From NCBI RefSeq assembly GCF_001720465.1, contig NZ_CP017113.1, positions 1,612,001-1,676,000 on the forward strand: a stretch of 64,000 nucleotides of DNA. The letters are read 5' to 3'. The notes under the pieces were generated by a model. The model searched no databases, was not told the origin of the DNA, and was given only the letters and a program-made list of their open reading frames with translations. The stretch is from Porphyrobacter sp. LM 6 (GTDB taxonomy: Bacteria > Pseudomonadota > Alphaproteobacteria > Sphingomonadales > Sphingomonadaceae). A program made the position numbers and the translations under genes. How positions within the stretch are numbered: the first letter of the stretch is position 1; every line of letters begins with the position of its first letter. Below, in pieces: positions 16,793 through 24,863 of this stretch.

Positions 16793-16808
16793 AGCCCTGC
16801 CACCACTT
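16793..16808 (+). other. Candidate attR core
   Basis: AGCCCTGCCACCACTT repeats the tRNA-Tyr 3' end core at 11246-11262 with one T missing. Upstream similarity continues as GTTC and ATTC blocks of the T-loop. The mismatch means the boundary is a good candidate rather than certain. Confidence 0.55.
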
Positions 16809-16823
16809 CCTCAAACGTTCCCA

Positions 16824-16839
16824 TGTTCCACGTGGAACA
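16824..16839. promoter_or_regulatory. parS-type ParB-binding palindrome, copy 1
   Basis: TGTTCCACGTGGAACA is a perfect 16 bp palindrome that matches the chromosomal parS consensus TGTTNCACGTGNAACA bound by ParB in most bacteria. It is intergenic. An identical 16-mer lies at 55157-55172; I see no other full match in the window. Confidence 0.75.
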
Positions 16840-16850
16840 CCCCGCAAATC

Positions 16851-16892
16851 GGGCCTAACAGGGGTCTAGAGGGGGTCTAAGGGGGGGCTAAA
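16851..16892 (+). repeat. G-rich decamer array, copy 1
   Basis: Four imperfect units of the form GGGGGYCTAR: GGGCCTAACA, GGGGTCTAGA, GGGGGTCTAA and GGGGGGGCTA. It begins 11 bp after the parS-like site. The block GGGGTCTAGAGGGGGTCTA is identical in the second array at 55183-55235. It can form G-quadruplexes on this strand in principle. Confidence 0.75.
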
Positions 16893-16982
16893 CCGGCCAA
16901 TCCTGCCCTGAACGGCCATCGCCCGCCCGCCCGGCCACTTGTGCGGCGGGGCGAACGGGCGATCTTCTGACGATACGACCCG

Positions 16983-19364
16983 TCAGGCAGCCAGCGAAGC
17001 CGGAGCAGCGTTGGTCCAGGTGAGGCCCGGCTGGTAGCGCGCGTCCACCTTGCCGCCATTGAGCGTGAAGAGGTGCAGCCAGCCGTTGTCGAACAGCGCG
17101 CGCACCGCAGGGTGCTTTTCGAGCACCTTGAGGATTTCCTCGCGCGGGGCCTCGATCATCACCGAGAGGCGCAGCGGTTCATGCGCGAGCGCGTCGCCAT
17201 CGTGCACTGCCTGCCACGGCAGGCCGGGACGCAGCTTCCCGCCATTGCCCTCGATCACCCCGATCCCGCCGACGACGTTGTGGATCAGCTTGTTGCCGCC
17301 GCCGAACATTTCCGGCGCGACGCTGGAGCCGTAGTACTGGAGCGAGATCCAGCTCGCCACGACGACGGGTGCGGTGATGATCAACTCGAGCGTGCCGAAG
17401 CCCGCGTCCGCCTGCCAATCATAGGAGTGGAGGAACGCGCGCCCGCCAAGGTCGCGGCCCTGCGTCGCCTCGCGCGGGGCGGCGATGAAGGCGGCGCATC
17501 CGGCCAGACCCCATTCGGGGCGGATTTCGGCCCAGTTCTGGGCGCGTGCCGGGATGCTTTCGCCGCGCACGCCGGGCATCCGCAGTGCGCGTTCGGCGCG
17601 GGCGATCTTCGCCGCCTGCGCCAGCCAGCCGCGCACCTTGGCGAGATCGCCGTTGCGGGAGGCGGGCAGGCCATCTTCGTAGATGGTGATCGCATCCGTG
17701 GTGGTGTCGTGCAGACCCGCGACGAACAGCGTGTCGTCGGCCACCTCGACCCCGCGTGCGGCAAGGCCGGCGCGGGTTTCGGGATCGTTGAGCAGGATCG
17801 CCAGCAGACGGGCCGAAACCTCGCCCGTGTAGCCGCCGCAGGCGCCGCAATGATAGGCGCTCTCATGCGGGTTGTTGGTGACGTTGCCGCCGTGGCCGAG
17901 CAGCAGCACGATCTCACCGTGGCCCTTGGTCAGGCTCATCGCCTTGAGCACCGCCGCGCCGGTATCGGCCTTGGCCTCGGCGCTCATTCCGCCGATCACT
18001 TCGGGGGCGGGTTCGGGCTTGGCGGCGGGAGTGAAGCCCAGCGCCGACTTGACCAGCTTGACCGCATAGACCGGGCCCATCGCCTCCACGAAGGCGAAGG
18101 AGGAGACCGCCGCCTGACGGAAGCGGCCCCAGGCGCGTCGACCGCGCGCGGCGATGCGTGTCGCATGATCCTTGGCCGGATCGCCCGCGCTGGTGGTGTT
18201 GACCGCAGGGTTGAGCAGCACCGGCAGGCGCGCTTCGAGAATGTCCGAACCATGCGCGTGGTGTGCGAGCGGCAGGCCGAAGAACCCGGCAAAGCCGATG
18301 GTGGAGATGGAGTGATCGACGCTTTCGAGCGCGCGGCGGAACACTTCCGAACGCACGTCGATGCAGAAGGCGGCCTGAAGGAAGGGCCGCTCCACCACAT
18401 CGGTCGCACCATCGAGCGCGGCGGTGAGGCGGCGCTGGTGGCCGCGATCGGCCGCATCCTGAAGAATGGCAAGCGCGACGTCTTCGGCGGTGGCGGTGAC
18501 AGGCGCGGCGTGCGCGGCAACCGTGGCGGCCCAGCGTTCGGCAATCTGCGGGGTCTGCACCAGCAGCGCCTCGTCCCAGATAAGGCGGATCGCGAGCAGA
18601 TCGAGCAGCGTGCGATCGGTGTCGCCCACCAGTTCGGCCTGCCACAGCAGCCAGCGCGCGTGCTGCGCCCAGCCGCCGAGGCTCATGTAGAGGCGGTGGA
18701 ACGCGGTCGGCGCGGCGGCATCGGCAATGCCGAGCGTCTCGGCGGCGGAAAGGATCGCACGCTCGGTGGTGTCCGGGGCGCAGGCCACGTGGGCGCAGAA
18801 ACCTTCGAGTCCCGCGATTTCGGGGGTGAGGTCATGCAGCGCCCAGGCGCGCCATGCGGTGAAGGCCTCACTGCCCGGCGCGGGCGACCACAGCGCCTGC
18901 CCGCGGTCAAACTGGCCGGCAGCCCACAGGCCGATGCACTTGTCGATCAGCGCGGGCCAATCGATGCCGGTCGCTTCCGCCGCGAGATCGGCGACGGTCG
19001 GCAGCGCGCGCGGGGCGGGGCCATCGCCCAGCCGCTCGGCAAGGGCGCGCAGGCTGGCAACGTCGGTCGGCTTGAGCGGCGAGGCGTTCGCAGCCAGCGC
19101 ATCGGCGAGGTCTTCGTCGGTAATCTGGCCTTCGGCAATTGCAGCGGCATATTCGGCGCCCGTGCGGGTCACGCGGACCCCTGCGACGCGGGCCAGCCGC
19201 GCGGCGGTGGTGGCGAGATCCTCGCCGGTCTGGCCGAGGAAGGGATTGACCGCGACCGTCGCATCGAGCGGGAAGGCCGGCGGGATCGCGCGGGCGGCAC
19301 CTTCGGCGGCTTCGAGCACTGCCGAGAAGCGGGCGGGGGCGATGTCTGCGTGGTTCATCAGCAT
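16983..19364 (-). CDS. dabA: DabA, inorganic carbon transporter subunit (DUF2309, beta-carbonic-anhydrase-like)
   Basis: A 793-residue DUF2309 protein. The four expected zinc ligands are visible: Cys334 and Asp336 in FCIDVRSE, His491 in LLLGHGGN, and Cys506 in YHCGAC; the His-Cys spacing of 15 equals that of characterised DabA. With DabB it forms the DAB complex, which hydrates CO2 vectorially to bicarbonate at the inner membrane, driven by a cation gradient. The ATG at 19364 has CGGAGAT 5-6 bp upstream. An open frame continues 5' into dabB but without homology. It is 25 bp downstream of dabB, in one operon. Confidence 0.94.
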   Translation of the reverse strand: MLMNHADIAPARFSAVLEAAEGAARAIPPAFPLDATVAVNPFLGQTGEDLATTAARLARVAGVRVTRTGAEYAAAIAEGQITDEDLADALAANASPLKPTDVASLRALAERLGDGPAPRALPTVADLAAEATGIDWPALIDKCIGLWAAGQFDRGQALWSPAPGSEAFTAWRAWALHDLTPEIAGLEGFCAHVACAPDTTERAILSAAETLGIADAAAPTAFHRLYMSLGGWAQHARWLLWQAELVGDTDRTLLDLLAIRLIWDEALLVQTPQIAERWAATVAAHAAPVTATAEDVALAILQDAADRGHQRRLTAALDGATDVVERPFLQAAFCIDVRSEVFRRALESVDHSISTIGFAGFFGLPLAHHAHGSDILEARLPVLLNPAVNTTSAGDPAKDHATRIAARGRRAWGRFRQAAVSSFAFVEAMGPVYAVKLVKSALGFTPAAKPEPAPEVIGGMSAEAKADTGAAVLKAMSLTKGHGEIVLLLGHGGNVTNNPHESAYHCGACGGYTGEVSARLLAILLNDPETRAGLAARGVEVADDTLFVAGLHDTTTDAITIYEDGLPASRNGDLAKVRGWLAQAAKIARAERALRMPGVRGESIPARAQNWAEIRPEWGLAGCAAFIAAPREATQGRDLGGRAFLHSYDWQADAGFGTLELIITAPVVVASWISLQYYGSSVAPEMFGGGNKLIHNVVGGIGVIEGNGGKLRPGLPWQAVHDGDALAHEPLRLSVMIEAPREEILKVLEKHPAVRALFDNGWLHLFTLNGGKVDARYQPGLTWTNAAPASLAA

Positions 19365-19389
19365 GGCGTATCTCCGTGTGCGCGGCGGG

Positions 19390-20949
19390 TTAGCGGTTGG
19401 TGGTGCGGAAGCCGCCGATCGCGCGATCGAGCAGGGCGTTGAGGTAGAGGCCGTTGGCGAGATGGACGCGCAGGCCTGCGGTGGCCGGGTGGTGCGCCCA
19501 CAGCGGGAACAGAGCCTGGGCAAAGGCGACAAGACCGAAGCTGGCGACCGCGATCACGATCATCGCCCATTCAAGCTCGCCCGGCATCGGTGCGGCGGGC
19601 AGCAGCGGCCCCCAGATCATCTGGGCGATGGTCTGGAAGCTGAAGTAGCCGATGGCGGCGGCGAGCGCCGAGGCGGCGGTACGCTTGGTGAGCGCAACCG
19701 GTGCGCGGTCGGCCAGGCCCTGTGCGACGAGGTAGGCCACCCCGAAAATCAGGATCGCGCCGAGCGCCAGGGCTTGCGGCGTCTTGGGGCCGAAGGCGTA
19801 GGTGAAGCTGCCGGCAATCGCGGCGAAGATGACCAGCGCGAGGGCGAAGCTCTTGAGCACCGCAGCAACGCTCGGCACGGCGACCGGGCCGGGGCGGCGG
19901 ATGCTGGCGACATCGGCCACCGCACCGCCCGAGGAAAGGAAGGCGTGCGCCTTGTAGAGCGAGTGGGCGATGATGTGCAGCAGCGCCAGCGTCCAAAGGC
20001 CAAGGCCGCATTGCAGCAGCATGAAGCCCATCTGCGAGATGGTCGACCAGGCGAGCGCCGTCTTGACCGCGCTCTGAGTGAGCATGACAGCTGCGCCGAA
20101 CAGCGCGGTGAAGCCGCCGATCATCACCAGCGCGGCCATCGCGCCGGTGCTCGCCTGCACCAGCGGCGCGGCGGTGATGAGCAGCACGCCGCCCGAGTTG
20201 ATGATCCCGGCGTGGAGCAGCGCGGAGACTGGGGTGGGGGCCTCCATCACCTCGGTCAGCCAGCCGTGGAGCGGGAAGGCGGCGGTCTTGAGCGCGGCGG
20301 CAGCGACGATCGCCGCGACCGCGAAGGTGCCCGCGAGGCCCAGTCCGGTGGTGGTGGCAGCGGCGGTCAGACCGGCGAGTTCGAGCGTGCCGAAGCGGGC
20401 GAAGAGCAGGGCGGCAGCAATCGCCAGCAGCGCGTCGCCGCCGTGCCAGACGAGCGCGAACTTGGTCGCGGCGCGGCGGGCTTCGGCGCGGTCGGGGTAG
20501 AACAGCAGCAGCTGGCGCAGCGTCAGGCCGACCGCGAAGGTGGCGATGATCAGCACCGGCAGGGTGCCCGCCTGAACGAACAGCATGACCGCCGCGAGGG
20601 TGGTCAGCATCAACCCATGGAACGCACCCTCGCGCGCCTCTCCGTCGAGATAGGTGCGGCTGTAGCGCATCACGATCCAGCCGATGAAACCGACCAGCGT
20701 AGCGATGCTGGCGCTGACGAGGTCGCTGCGAAGAGCAAGGCCGATGGGGCCGCTGACGAGCGTGGTCAGCTCAGGCGCGGCCTTGAGCGCGGTCTGGACA
20801 AGCCCGCCCAGCGCCAGCGCGAAGGCGGCAAAGGCCGAGGCTTCGGACAGGCGCGGCAGGCTGCCGGGGCGCTTGCCGGGACGGGCCAGCGCGAGCAGGA
20901 TCACCGGAACAAGAGCAAGCGGAGCAAGGATAGTCAGGGCAAGTGGCAT
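19390..20949 (-). CDS. dabB: DabB, proton-conducting membrane subunit (NADH-quinone oxidoreductase subunit 5-like)
   Basis: A 519-residue polytopic protein of the NuoL/MrpA superfamily with about 13 hydrophobic helices. The conserved motif region AFPLHGWLTEVMEAPTPVSALLHAG, the Lys in ALAWSTISQMGFM and HSLYKAHAFLSSG are all present; these carry the proton path residues. DabB couples ion flow to CO2 hydration by DabA. The ATG at 20949 has GGAG 6 bp upstream. First gene of the dabBA operon and divergent from a LysR regulator. Its nearest alternatives are NuoL or Mrp subunits, but the DUF2309 partner decides it. Confidence 0.93.
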   Translation of the reverse strand: MPLALTILAPLALVPVILLALARPGKRPGSLPRLSEASAFAAFALALGGLVQTALKAAPELTTLVSGPIGLALRSDLVSASIATLVGFIGWIVMRYSRTYLDGEAREGAFHGLMLTTLAAVMLFVQAGTLPVLIIATFAVGLTLRQLLLFYPDRAEARRAATKFALVWHGGDALLAIAAALLFARFGTLELAGLTAAATTTGLGLAGTFAVAAIVAAAALKTAAFPLHGWLTEVMEAPTPVSALLHAGIINSGGVLLITAAPLVQASTGAMAALVMIGGFTALFGAAVMLTQSAVKTALAWSTISQMGFMLLQCGLGLWTLALLHIIAHSLYKAHAFLSSGGAVADVASIRRPGPVAVPSVAAVLKSFALALVIFAAIAGSFTYAFGPKTPQALALGAILIFGVAYLVAQGLADRAPVALTKRTAASALAAAIGYFSFQTIAQMIWGPLLPAAPMPGELEWAMIVIAVASFGLVAFAQALFPLWAHHPATAGLRVHLANGLYLNALLDRAIGGFRTTNR

Positions 20950-21024
20950 GGCGAAACTCCGGCGAGGGGAGGGTTAATGCGTGCCGTGCCGGATAGAGGG
21001 TGGACAATTTTAAGGAAAATACAT

Positions 21025-21060
21025 ATTTTGCCCAAAATCATTCGCAATATTGGAATGATT
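21025..21060. promoter_or_regulatory. LysR-type operator between dabB and the LysR gene
   Basis: AATCATT (21036-21042) and AATGATT (21054-21060) form a perfect inverted repeat separated by 11 bp, the classical T-N11-A LysR box. A second perfect palindrome ATTTTG-CC-CAAAAT (21025-21038) overlaps its left half. Both lie in the 125 bp gap between the two divergent genes. Confidence 0.68.
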
Positions 21061-21074
21061 AGCCGGAGCGCGCG

Positions 21075-21989
21075 ATGGCCAGTCTCAATCTCCACCACCT
21101 GCGCCTGTTCCGCGCCGTCGCCCGTGAAGGCACGCTGACGGCGGCTGCAAAGGCGCTCAACATCTCGCAGAGCGCGGTCTCGACCCAGATCAAGGCGCTG
21201 GAACTGGACCTCGGGCATGATCTGTTCGAACGGCGCGGACGCAATCTAGTGCTGACCGAGGCGGGGCGGATCGCGCTCGATTATGCCGAGCAGATCTTCC
21301 GCGCCTCCGAACAGCTCACCGCCACCTTCCGCGCGGTGGGCGGACAGCGGAAGGTGCTGCGGATCGGCGCGCTCGCCACCCTGTCGCGCAACTTTCAGAT
21401 GAAGTTCCTCGAACCGCTGATCGGGCGCGACGATGTGGAGGTGGTGCTGCGCTCGGGCACGCAGGGCTCGCTGCTGCGCGCGCTCGAGGCGATGACGATC
21501 GACGTGCTGCTCACCAACCAGGTGCCCGCGCGTGATGCGGCCAGCCCCTATCTGGTGCGGCGGATCGACGAGCAGCCTGTCAGTCTGATCGGCGCGCGCT
21601 CGCGGCTGATCATCGCAGCGCGTGGCCTGCCCACGCTGCTGGCCGAAGCGCCGCTGATCCTGCCCACGCCCGAAACCGCCCTGCGGGCCGGGTTCGATGC
21701 GATGATCGAGCGCATGGGCATCGTCCCGCGCATCGCCGCCGAGGCCGACGACATGGCGATGCTCCGCCTGCTCGCCCGTTCGGATGCGGGCGTCGCGGTG
21801 ATCCCGCCGATCGTGGTGCAGGACGAGCTTGCCGCGGGCACGCTTTACGAGCTGGCCAAGCTGCCCGAAATTACCGAGCAGTTCTGGGCGGTTACCATCG
21901 CGCGCACCTTTCCCAATCCGCTCCTCAAAGACGTGCTCGGTGGTGAAGCCGGGGCGGCAGGGGTTGCGGGCGGCGAGGGCCGGCAGTAA
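21075..21989 (+). CDS. LysR-family transcriptional regulator, likely controller of dabBA
   Basis: A 304-residue LTTR. N-terminal winged helix-turn-helix LHHLRLFRAVAREGTLTAAAKALNISQSAVSTQIKAL, then the linker helix and a periplasmic-binding-protein-like effector domain from about residue 90. The N-terminal half is close to NhaR- and CbbR-like regulators by eye. It is divergent from dabB with a T-N11-A box in between, so it most probably senses carbon status or ion conditions to control the DAB operon; the effector is unknown. The fabH-like gene begins 28 bp downstream on the same strand. Confidence 0.92.
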   Translation: MASLNLHHLRLFRAVAREGTLTAAAKALNISQSAVSTQIKALELDLGHDLFERRGRNLVLTEAGRIALDYAEQIFRASEQLTATFRAVGGQRKVLRIGALATLSRNFQMKFLEPLIGRDDVEVVLRSGTQGSLLRALEAMTIDVLLTNQVPARDAASPYLVRRIDEQPVSLIGARSRLIIAARGLPTLLAEAPLILPTPETALRAGFDAMIERMGIVPRIAAEADDMAMLRLLARSDAGVAVIPPIVVQDELAAGTLYELAKLPEITEQFWAVTIARTFPNPLLKDVLGGEAGAAGVAGGEGRQ

Positions 21990-22017
21990 GGCCGCGCCCT
22001 TCACGCAAGAGGGATCC

Positions 22018-23151
22018 ATGCAGGAAACGCAAGCCAGCGCCGCACTCACCGGCCGCCCCGTGATTTCGGCCACCGGCCTGTTCACCCCGCCCGAATCGAT
22101 CACCAACGAAGAGCTGGTGGCGAGCTTCAACGCCTATGTCGACGCGCATAACGCCGCGCACCCGGACGCTGAACCGCTGGCCTATTCCTCGGTCGAGTTC
22201 ATCGAGAAGGCGAGCGGCATCAAGGCACGCCACGTGATGAGCAAGGCGGCGATCCTCGATCCGGCGACGATGTGCCCGCGCCTGCCTGAACGCGCCAATG
22301 ACGAGCTTTCGGTAATGGCCGAAATCGGCGTGGCCGCAGCCAAGCAGGCGCTGGAGCGGGCCGGGCGCCGCCCGGAAGATGTCGACGCTGTGCTGTGCGC
22401 GGCATCGAACATGCAGCGCGCCTACCCCGCGATGGCGATCGAGATCCAGCAGGCGCTCGGCATCGATGGCTTCGGCTTCGACATGAACGTCGCCTGCTCC
22501 TCGGCGACCTTCGGGATCCAGACCGCCGCCGACTACATCCGCGCGGGCAACGCGAAAAGCGTGCTTGTGGTCAGCCCCGAAATCACCTCGGGCCACCTCA
22601 ACTGGCGCGACCGCGACAGCCACTTCATCTTCGGCGATGTGGCAACGGCCGTGCTGGTGGAAGACGCCGCGATTGCCCCGGCGCAACATTGGGAAATCCT
22701 CGGCACCAAGCTGAAAACGGTGTTCTCCAACAACATTCGCAACAATTTCGGCTTCCTCAACCGCGCCGCGCCCGAAGGCGAGGGCAAGGCTGACAAGCTG
22801 TTCGTCCAGGAAGGGCGCAAGGTCTTCAAGGAAGTGGTGCCGATGGTGGCGCAGATGATCCTTGATGAAGCCGAGCGGCTGGGGATCGACGCTGCCGCGC
22901 TGCGGCGCCTGTGGCTGCACCAGGCCAATGCCGGCATGAACCGCTTGATCGCGCACAAGGTTCTCGGACACGAAGCGAACGAGGATGAAAGCCCGACCGT
23001 GCTCGACACCTATGGCAACACTTCGAGCGCGGGTTCGATCATCGCCTTCCACCAGCACAGCGATGATCTGGCGGCGGGCGACAATGGCCTGATCTGCTCG
23101 TTCGGTGCGGGCTATTCGGCCGGGACGGTGTTCGTCCGCAAGGTCGGCTAG
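22018..23151 (+). CDS. Beta-ketoacyl-ACP synthase III family protein
   Basis: A 377-residue thiolase-fold condensing enzyme. The FabH triad is complete: Cys160 in NVACSSATFG, His301 in LHQANAGMN and Asn334 in DTYGNTSSAG. It is about 50 residues longer than E. coli FabH, with an extra segment between about 30 and 65 (AYVDAHNAAHPDAE) as in a distinct alphaproteobacterial FabH subgroup. It likely starts fatty acid or a related acyl chain synthesis by condensing an acyl-CoA with malonyl-ACP. The ATG at 22018 follows CAAGAGGGATCC; the frame reaches further 5' into the LysR gene without homology. Confidence 0.88.
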   Translation: MQETQASAALTGRPVISATGLFTPPESITNEELVASFNAYVDAHNAAHPDAEPLAYSSVEFIEKASGIKARHVMSKAAILDPATMCPRLPERANDELSVMAEIGVAAAKQALERAGRRPEDVDAVLCAASNMQRAYPAMAIEIQQALGIDGFGFDMNVACSSATFGIQTAADYIRAGNAKSVLVVSPEITSGHLNWRDRDSHFIFGDVATAVLVEDAAIAPAQHWEILGTKLKTVFSNNIRNNFGFLNRAAPEGEGKADKLFVQEGRKVFKEVVPMVAQMILDEAERLGIDAAALRRLWLHQANAGMNRLIAHKVLGHEANEDESPTVLDTYGNTSSAGSIIAFHQHSDDLAAGDNGLICSFGAGYSAGTVFVRKVG

Positions 23152-23199
23152 GGCCTGTCCTGCTTGCGGGCAGGCCGACCACACCCTAGAAGCTGAACG

Positions 23200-23952
23200 A
23201 TGGCAGGCGAAATCGTCGATAACAAAGGCCGGGGCGAGGCGGGCTGGCACTGGCCCGACATTCACCCGGAAGGGCGCAAGTTCGGGCTCGCGGCGACTTC
23301 TGTCAGCCTCGTGTTCCTGCTGCTGTTCGATTGGGAACTGGTCGGCTGGTCGAGCCTGCTGCTGTCAGCCGGGATCTTCGCCTTCTTCCGCGATCCCGAA
23401 CGCGTGGTGCCGCAGGGCGATGGTACGATCGTTGCGCCCGCTGATGGCAAGGTCACCCAGATCATCGAGGTGGAGCCGCCGTTCGAACTGCGGATCGATG
23501 ATGGCACCGGGCTTGCCGGCCTGCCCGCCGGGCCGGTCACCCGCGTCTCGATTTTCATGAGCGTGTTCGATGTCCACATCAACCGCACGCCGGTGGGCGG
23601 CACGGTGCGCCGCGTGGTCTATATCCCGGGCCGCAACATCAATGCCGATCTCGACAAGGCGAGCGAGGAAAACGAGCGCCAGCATATCCTGATCGAGCGC
23701 GGGGACGGGCTGAAGATCGGCTTTACCCAGATTGCCGGACTGGTGGCGCGGCGGATCGTGCCGTTCGTGAAGCCGGGCGATATCGTCGGCAAAGGCCAGC
23801 GCGCCGGGCTGATCCGGTTCGGCAGCCGGGTCGATATCTATCTGCCGGCTGGCACTGATCCCAAGGTGATGATCGGCCAGACGACGATTGCGGGTGAAAC
23901 CGTGATTGCCGAAATCGGCCAGCGCGGCCTCATCGAAGGGATTGCGCAGTGA
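23200..23952 (+). CDS. psd: Phosphatidylserine decarboxylase proenzyme, short type
   Basis: A 250-residue Psd of the short class, with an N-terminal pair of membrane segments (about 25-60, [13 protein letters not shown]... [13 protein letters not shown]) followed by FRDPERVVP, the [15 protein letters not shown] core, and the autocleavage site RFGS at Gly208-Ser209, where the pyruvoyl cofactor forms. It makes phosphatidylethanolamine at the inner membrane. It overlaps pssA by 4 nt, forming the two-step PS synthesis and decarboxylation unit. The symbol psd is used by family; activity with archaetidylserine is a known alternative in other taxa but unlikely here. Confidence 0.94.
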   Translation: MAGEIVDNKGRGEAGWHWPDIHPEGRKFGLAATSVSLVFLLLFDWELVGWSSLLLSAGIFAFFRDPERVVPQGDGTIVAPADGKVTQIIEVEPPFELRIDDGTGLAGLPAGPVTRVSIFMSVFDVHINRTPVGGTVRRVVYIPGRNINADLDKASEENERQHILIERGDGLKIGFTQIAGLVARRIVPFVKPGDIVGKGQRAGLIRFGSRVDIYLPAGTDPKVMIGQTTIAGETVIAEIGQRGLIEGIAQ

Positions 23953-24863
23953 GCCGCCCGCCCGCCCGCAAACCTGTCCGCAAGGGGGCGCGCAATCTTC
24001 CGGGTGCGCGGTTCCTTGCCGCGCGGCTCGGCCCCAAGGCCGCCGAGGACGAGGATGACCTCGCCACTGTCCGCGATCCGCGCGCTGTCGGCCTGCCGCT
24101 GCGCGCGATGCTGCCCAACGCGATTACCGCTGCGGCGCTGTGTTCGGGCCTGACCGGCATCCGCTTTGCGATTGACGGTCAATGGGCGCTGGCGATCGGG
24201 CTGGTGGTACTCGCCGGCGTGCTTGACGGAATCGACGGACGCATCGCGCGCCTGCTCAACGCCCAGTCGCGCTTCGGCGCCGAGCTCGATAGTCTCGCGG
24301 ATTCGCTGTCCTTCGGGGTGGCCCCGGCGCTGATCCTGTTCCTCTGGTCGCTGCATGACTGGCCGCGCTTCGGCTGGTTTGCCGCGCTGGCCTTCGCGAT
24401 CTGTTGCGCGCTGCGCCTCGCGCGGTTCAATGCGCGGATCGATACTGATGATCAGCCGCACAAGTCCGCCGGGTTCCTGACCGGTGTGCCCGCGCCGGCG
24501 GGGGCGGGGCTCGCGTTCACGCCGTTCTATCTGTGGACTGAAACCGGGCTGGAGTTCTTCCGCCATCCGGTGGTGACCGCAGCCTGGCTGGCGCTGATTG
24601 CGGTGCTGATGATCTCGAACATGGCGACGCTTAGCTGGGCCTCGTTGCGGCCGCGCCGGTCGATCCGGCTGGGGCTGATCGCCTTTGTTGGCCTTGCCTT
24701 TGCCGCGCTGCTGCTCGAGCCGTGGTGGACGCTCTCGGCGATCAGTGTCGTCTATCTGGCGCTGGTGCCTTACGGCCTCGTCAAATACGGGCGGATCAAG
24801 CGGCGGCGCAGGCAGGAACAGGCCGCGTCCGCAGCAGCACCGGCGAGCGGCGATCCGGCGTGA
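23949..24863 (+). CDS. pssA: CDP-diacylglycerol--serine O-phosphatidyltransferase
   Basis: A 304-residue type II phosphatidylserine synthase, a CDP-alcohol phosphotransferase with about six to eight membrane helices. The signature D-G-x2-A-R-x8-G-x3-D-x3-D is read in [20 protein letters not shown] followed by LDSLAD. The basic N-terminal tail (about 45 residues) is cytoplasmic. It supplies phosphatidylserine to Psd, encoded just upstream with a 4 nt overlap. Its last 68 bp overlap, antisense, the end of a small membrane protein gene. Confidence 0.94.
   Translation: MSRPPARKPVRKGARNLPGARFLAARLGPKAAEDEDDLATVRDPRAVGLPLRAMLPNAITAAALCSGLTGIRFAIDGQWALAIGLVVLAGVLDGIDGRIARLLNAQSRFGAELDSLADSLSFGVAPALILFLWSLHDWPRFGWFAALAFAICCALRLARFNARIDTDDQPHKSAGFLTGVPAPAGAGLAFTPFYLWTETGLEFFRHPVVTAAWLALIAVLMISNMATLSWASLRPRRSIRLGLIAFVGLAFAALLLEPWWTLSAISVVYLALVPYGLVKYGRIKRRRRQEQAASAAAPASGDPA

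Larger units (their letters stand above)
11246..16808 (+). mobile_element. Small integrative element in the 3' end of tRNA-Tyr
   Basis: About 5.6 kb bounded by the tRNA-Tyr 3' end (11246-11262) and an imperfect copy of it at 16793-16808. Contents in order: tyrosine integrase, unknown 240-residue protein, AlpA-like HTH protein, cysteine-rich protein, PC4-like protein, HUH Rep candidate, and two envelope cargo genes. There are no capsid, tail, terminase, portal or lysis genes. GC content and codon use fall in the right third (15450-16800), which marks it as foreign to the GC-rich backbone. Best described as a cryptic integrative or satellite-like genomic island; its mobility is inference. Confidence 0.82.
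16549..16982. other. 434 bp intergenic region with element right end and parS-like composite
   Basis: No gene. From left to right it holds an unassigned stretch, the right arm sites (16708-16730), an AT-rich patch (16741-16790), the attR candidate (16793-16808), a parS-type palindrome (16824-16839), a G-rich decamer array (16851-16892), and the 3' flank of dabA. Confidence 0.75.

Noticed and set aside
11246..16808. Element as a prophage
   Set aside because: No terminase, portal, capsid, tail or lysis genes, and too short for a phage genome of the tailed type.
16851..16892. G-rich array as a CRISPR array
   Set aside because: Units are about 10 bp with no unique spacers and no cas genes nearby.
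17073..19442. 789-codon open frame on the plus strand across dabA
   Set aside because: Shadow of dabA, which has its zinc ligands and ribosome binding site on the other strand.
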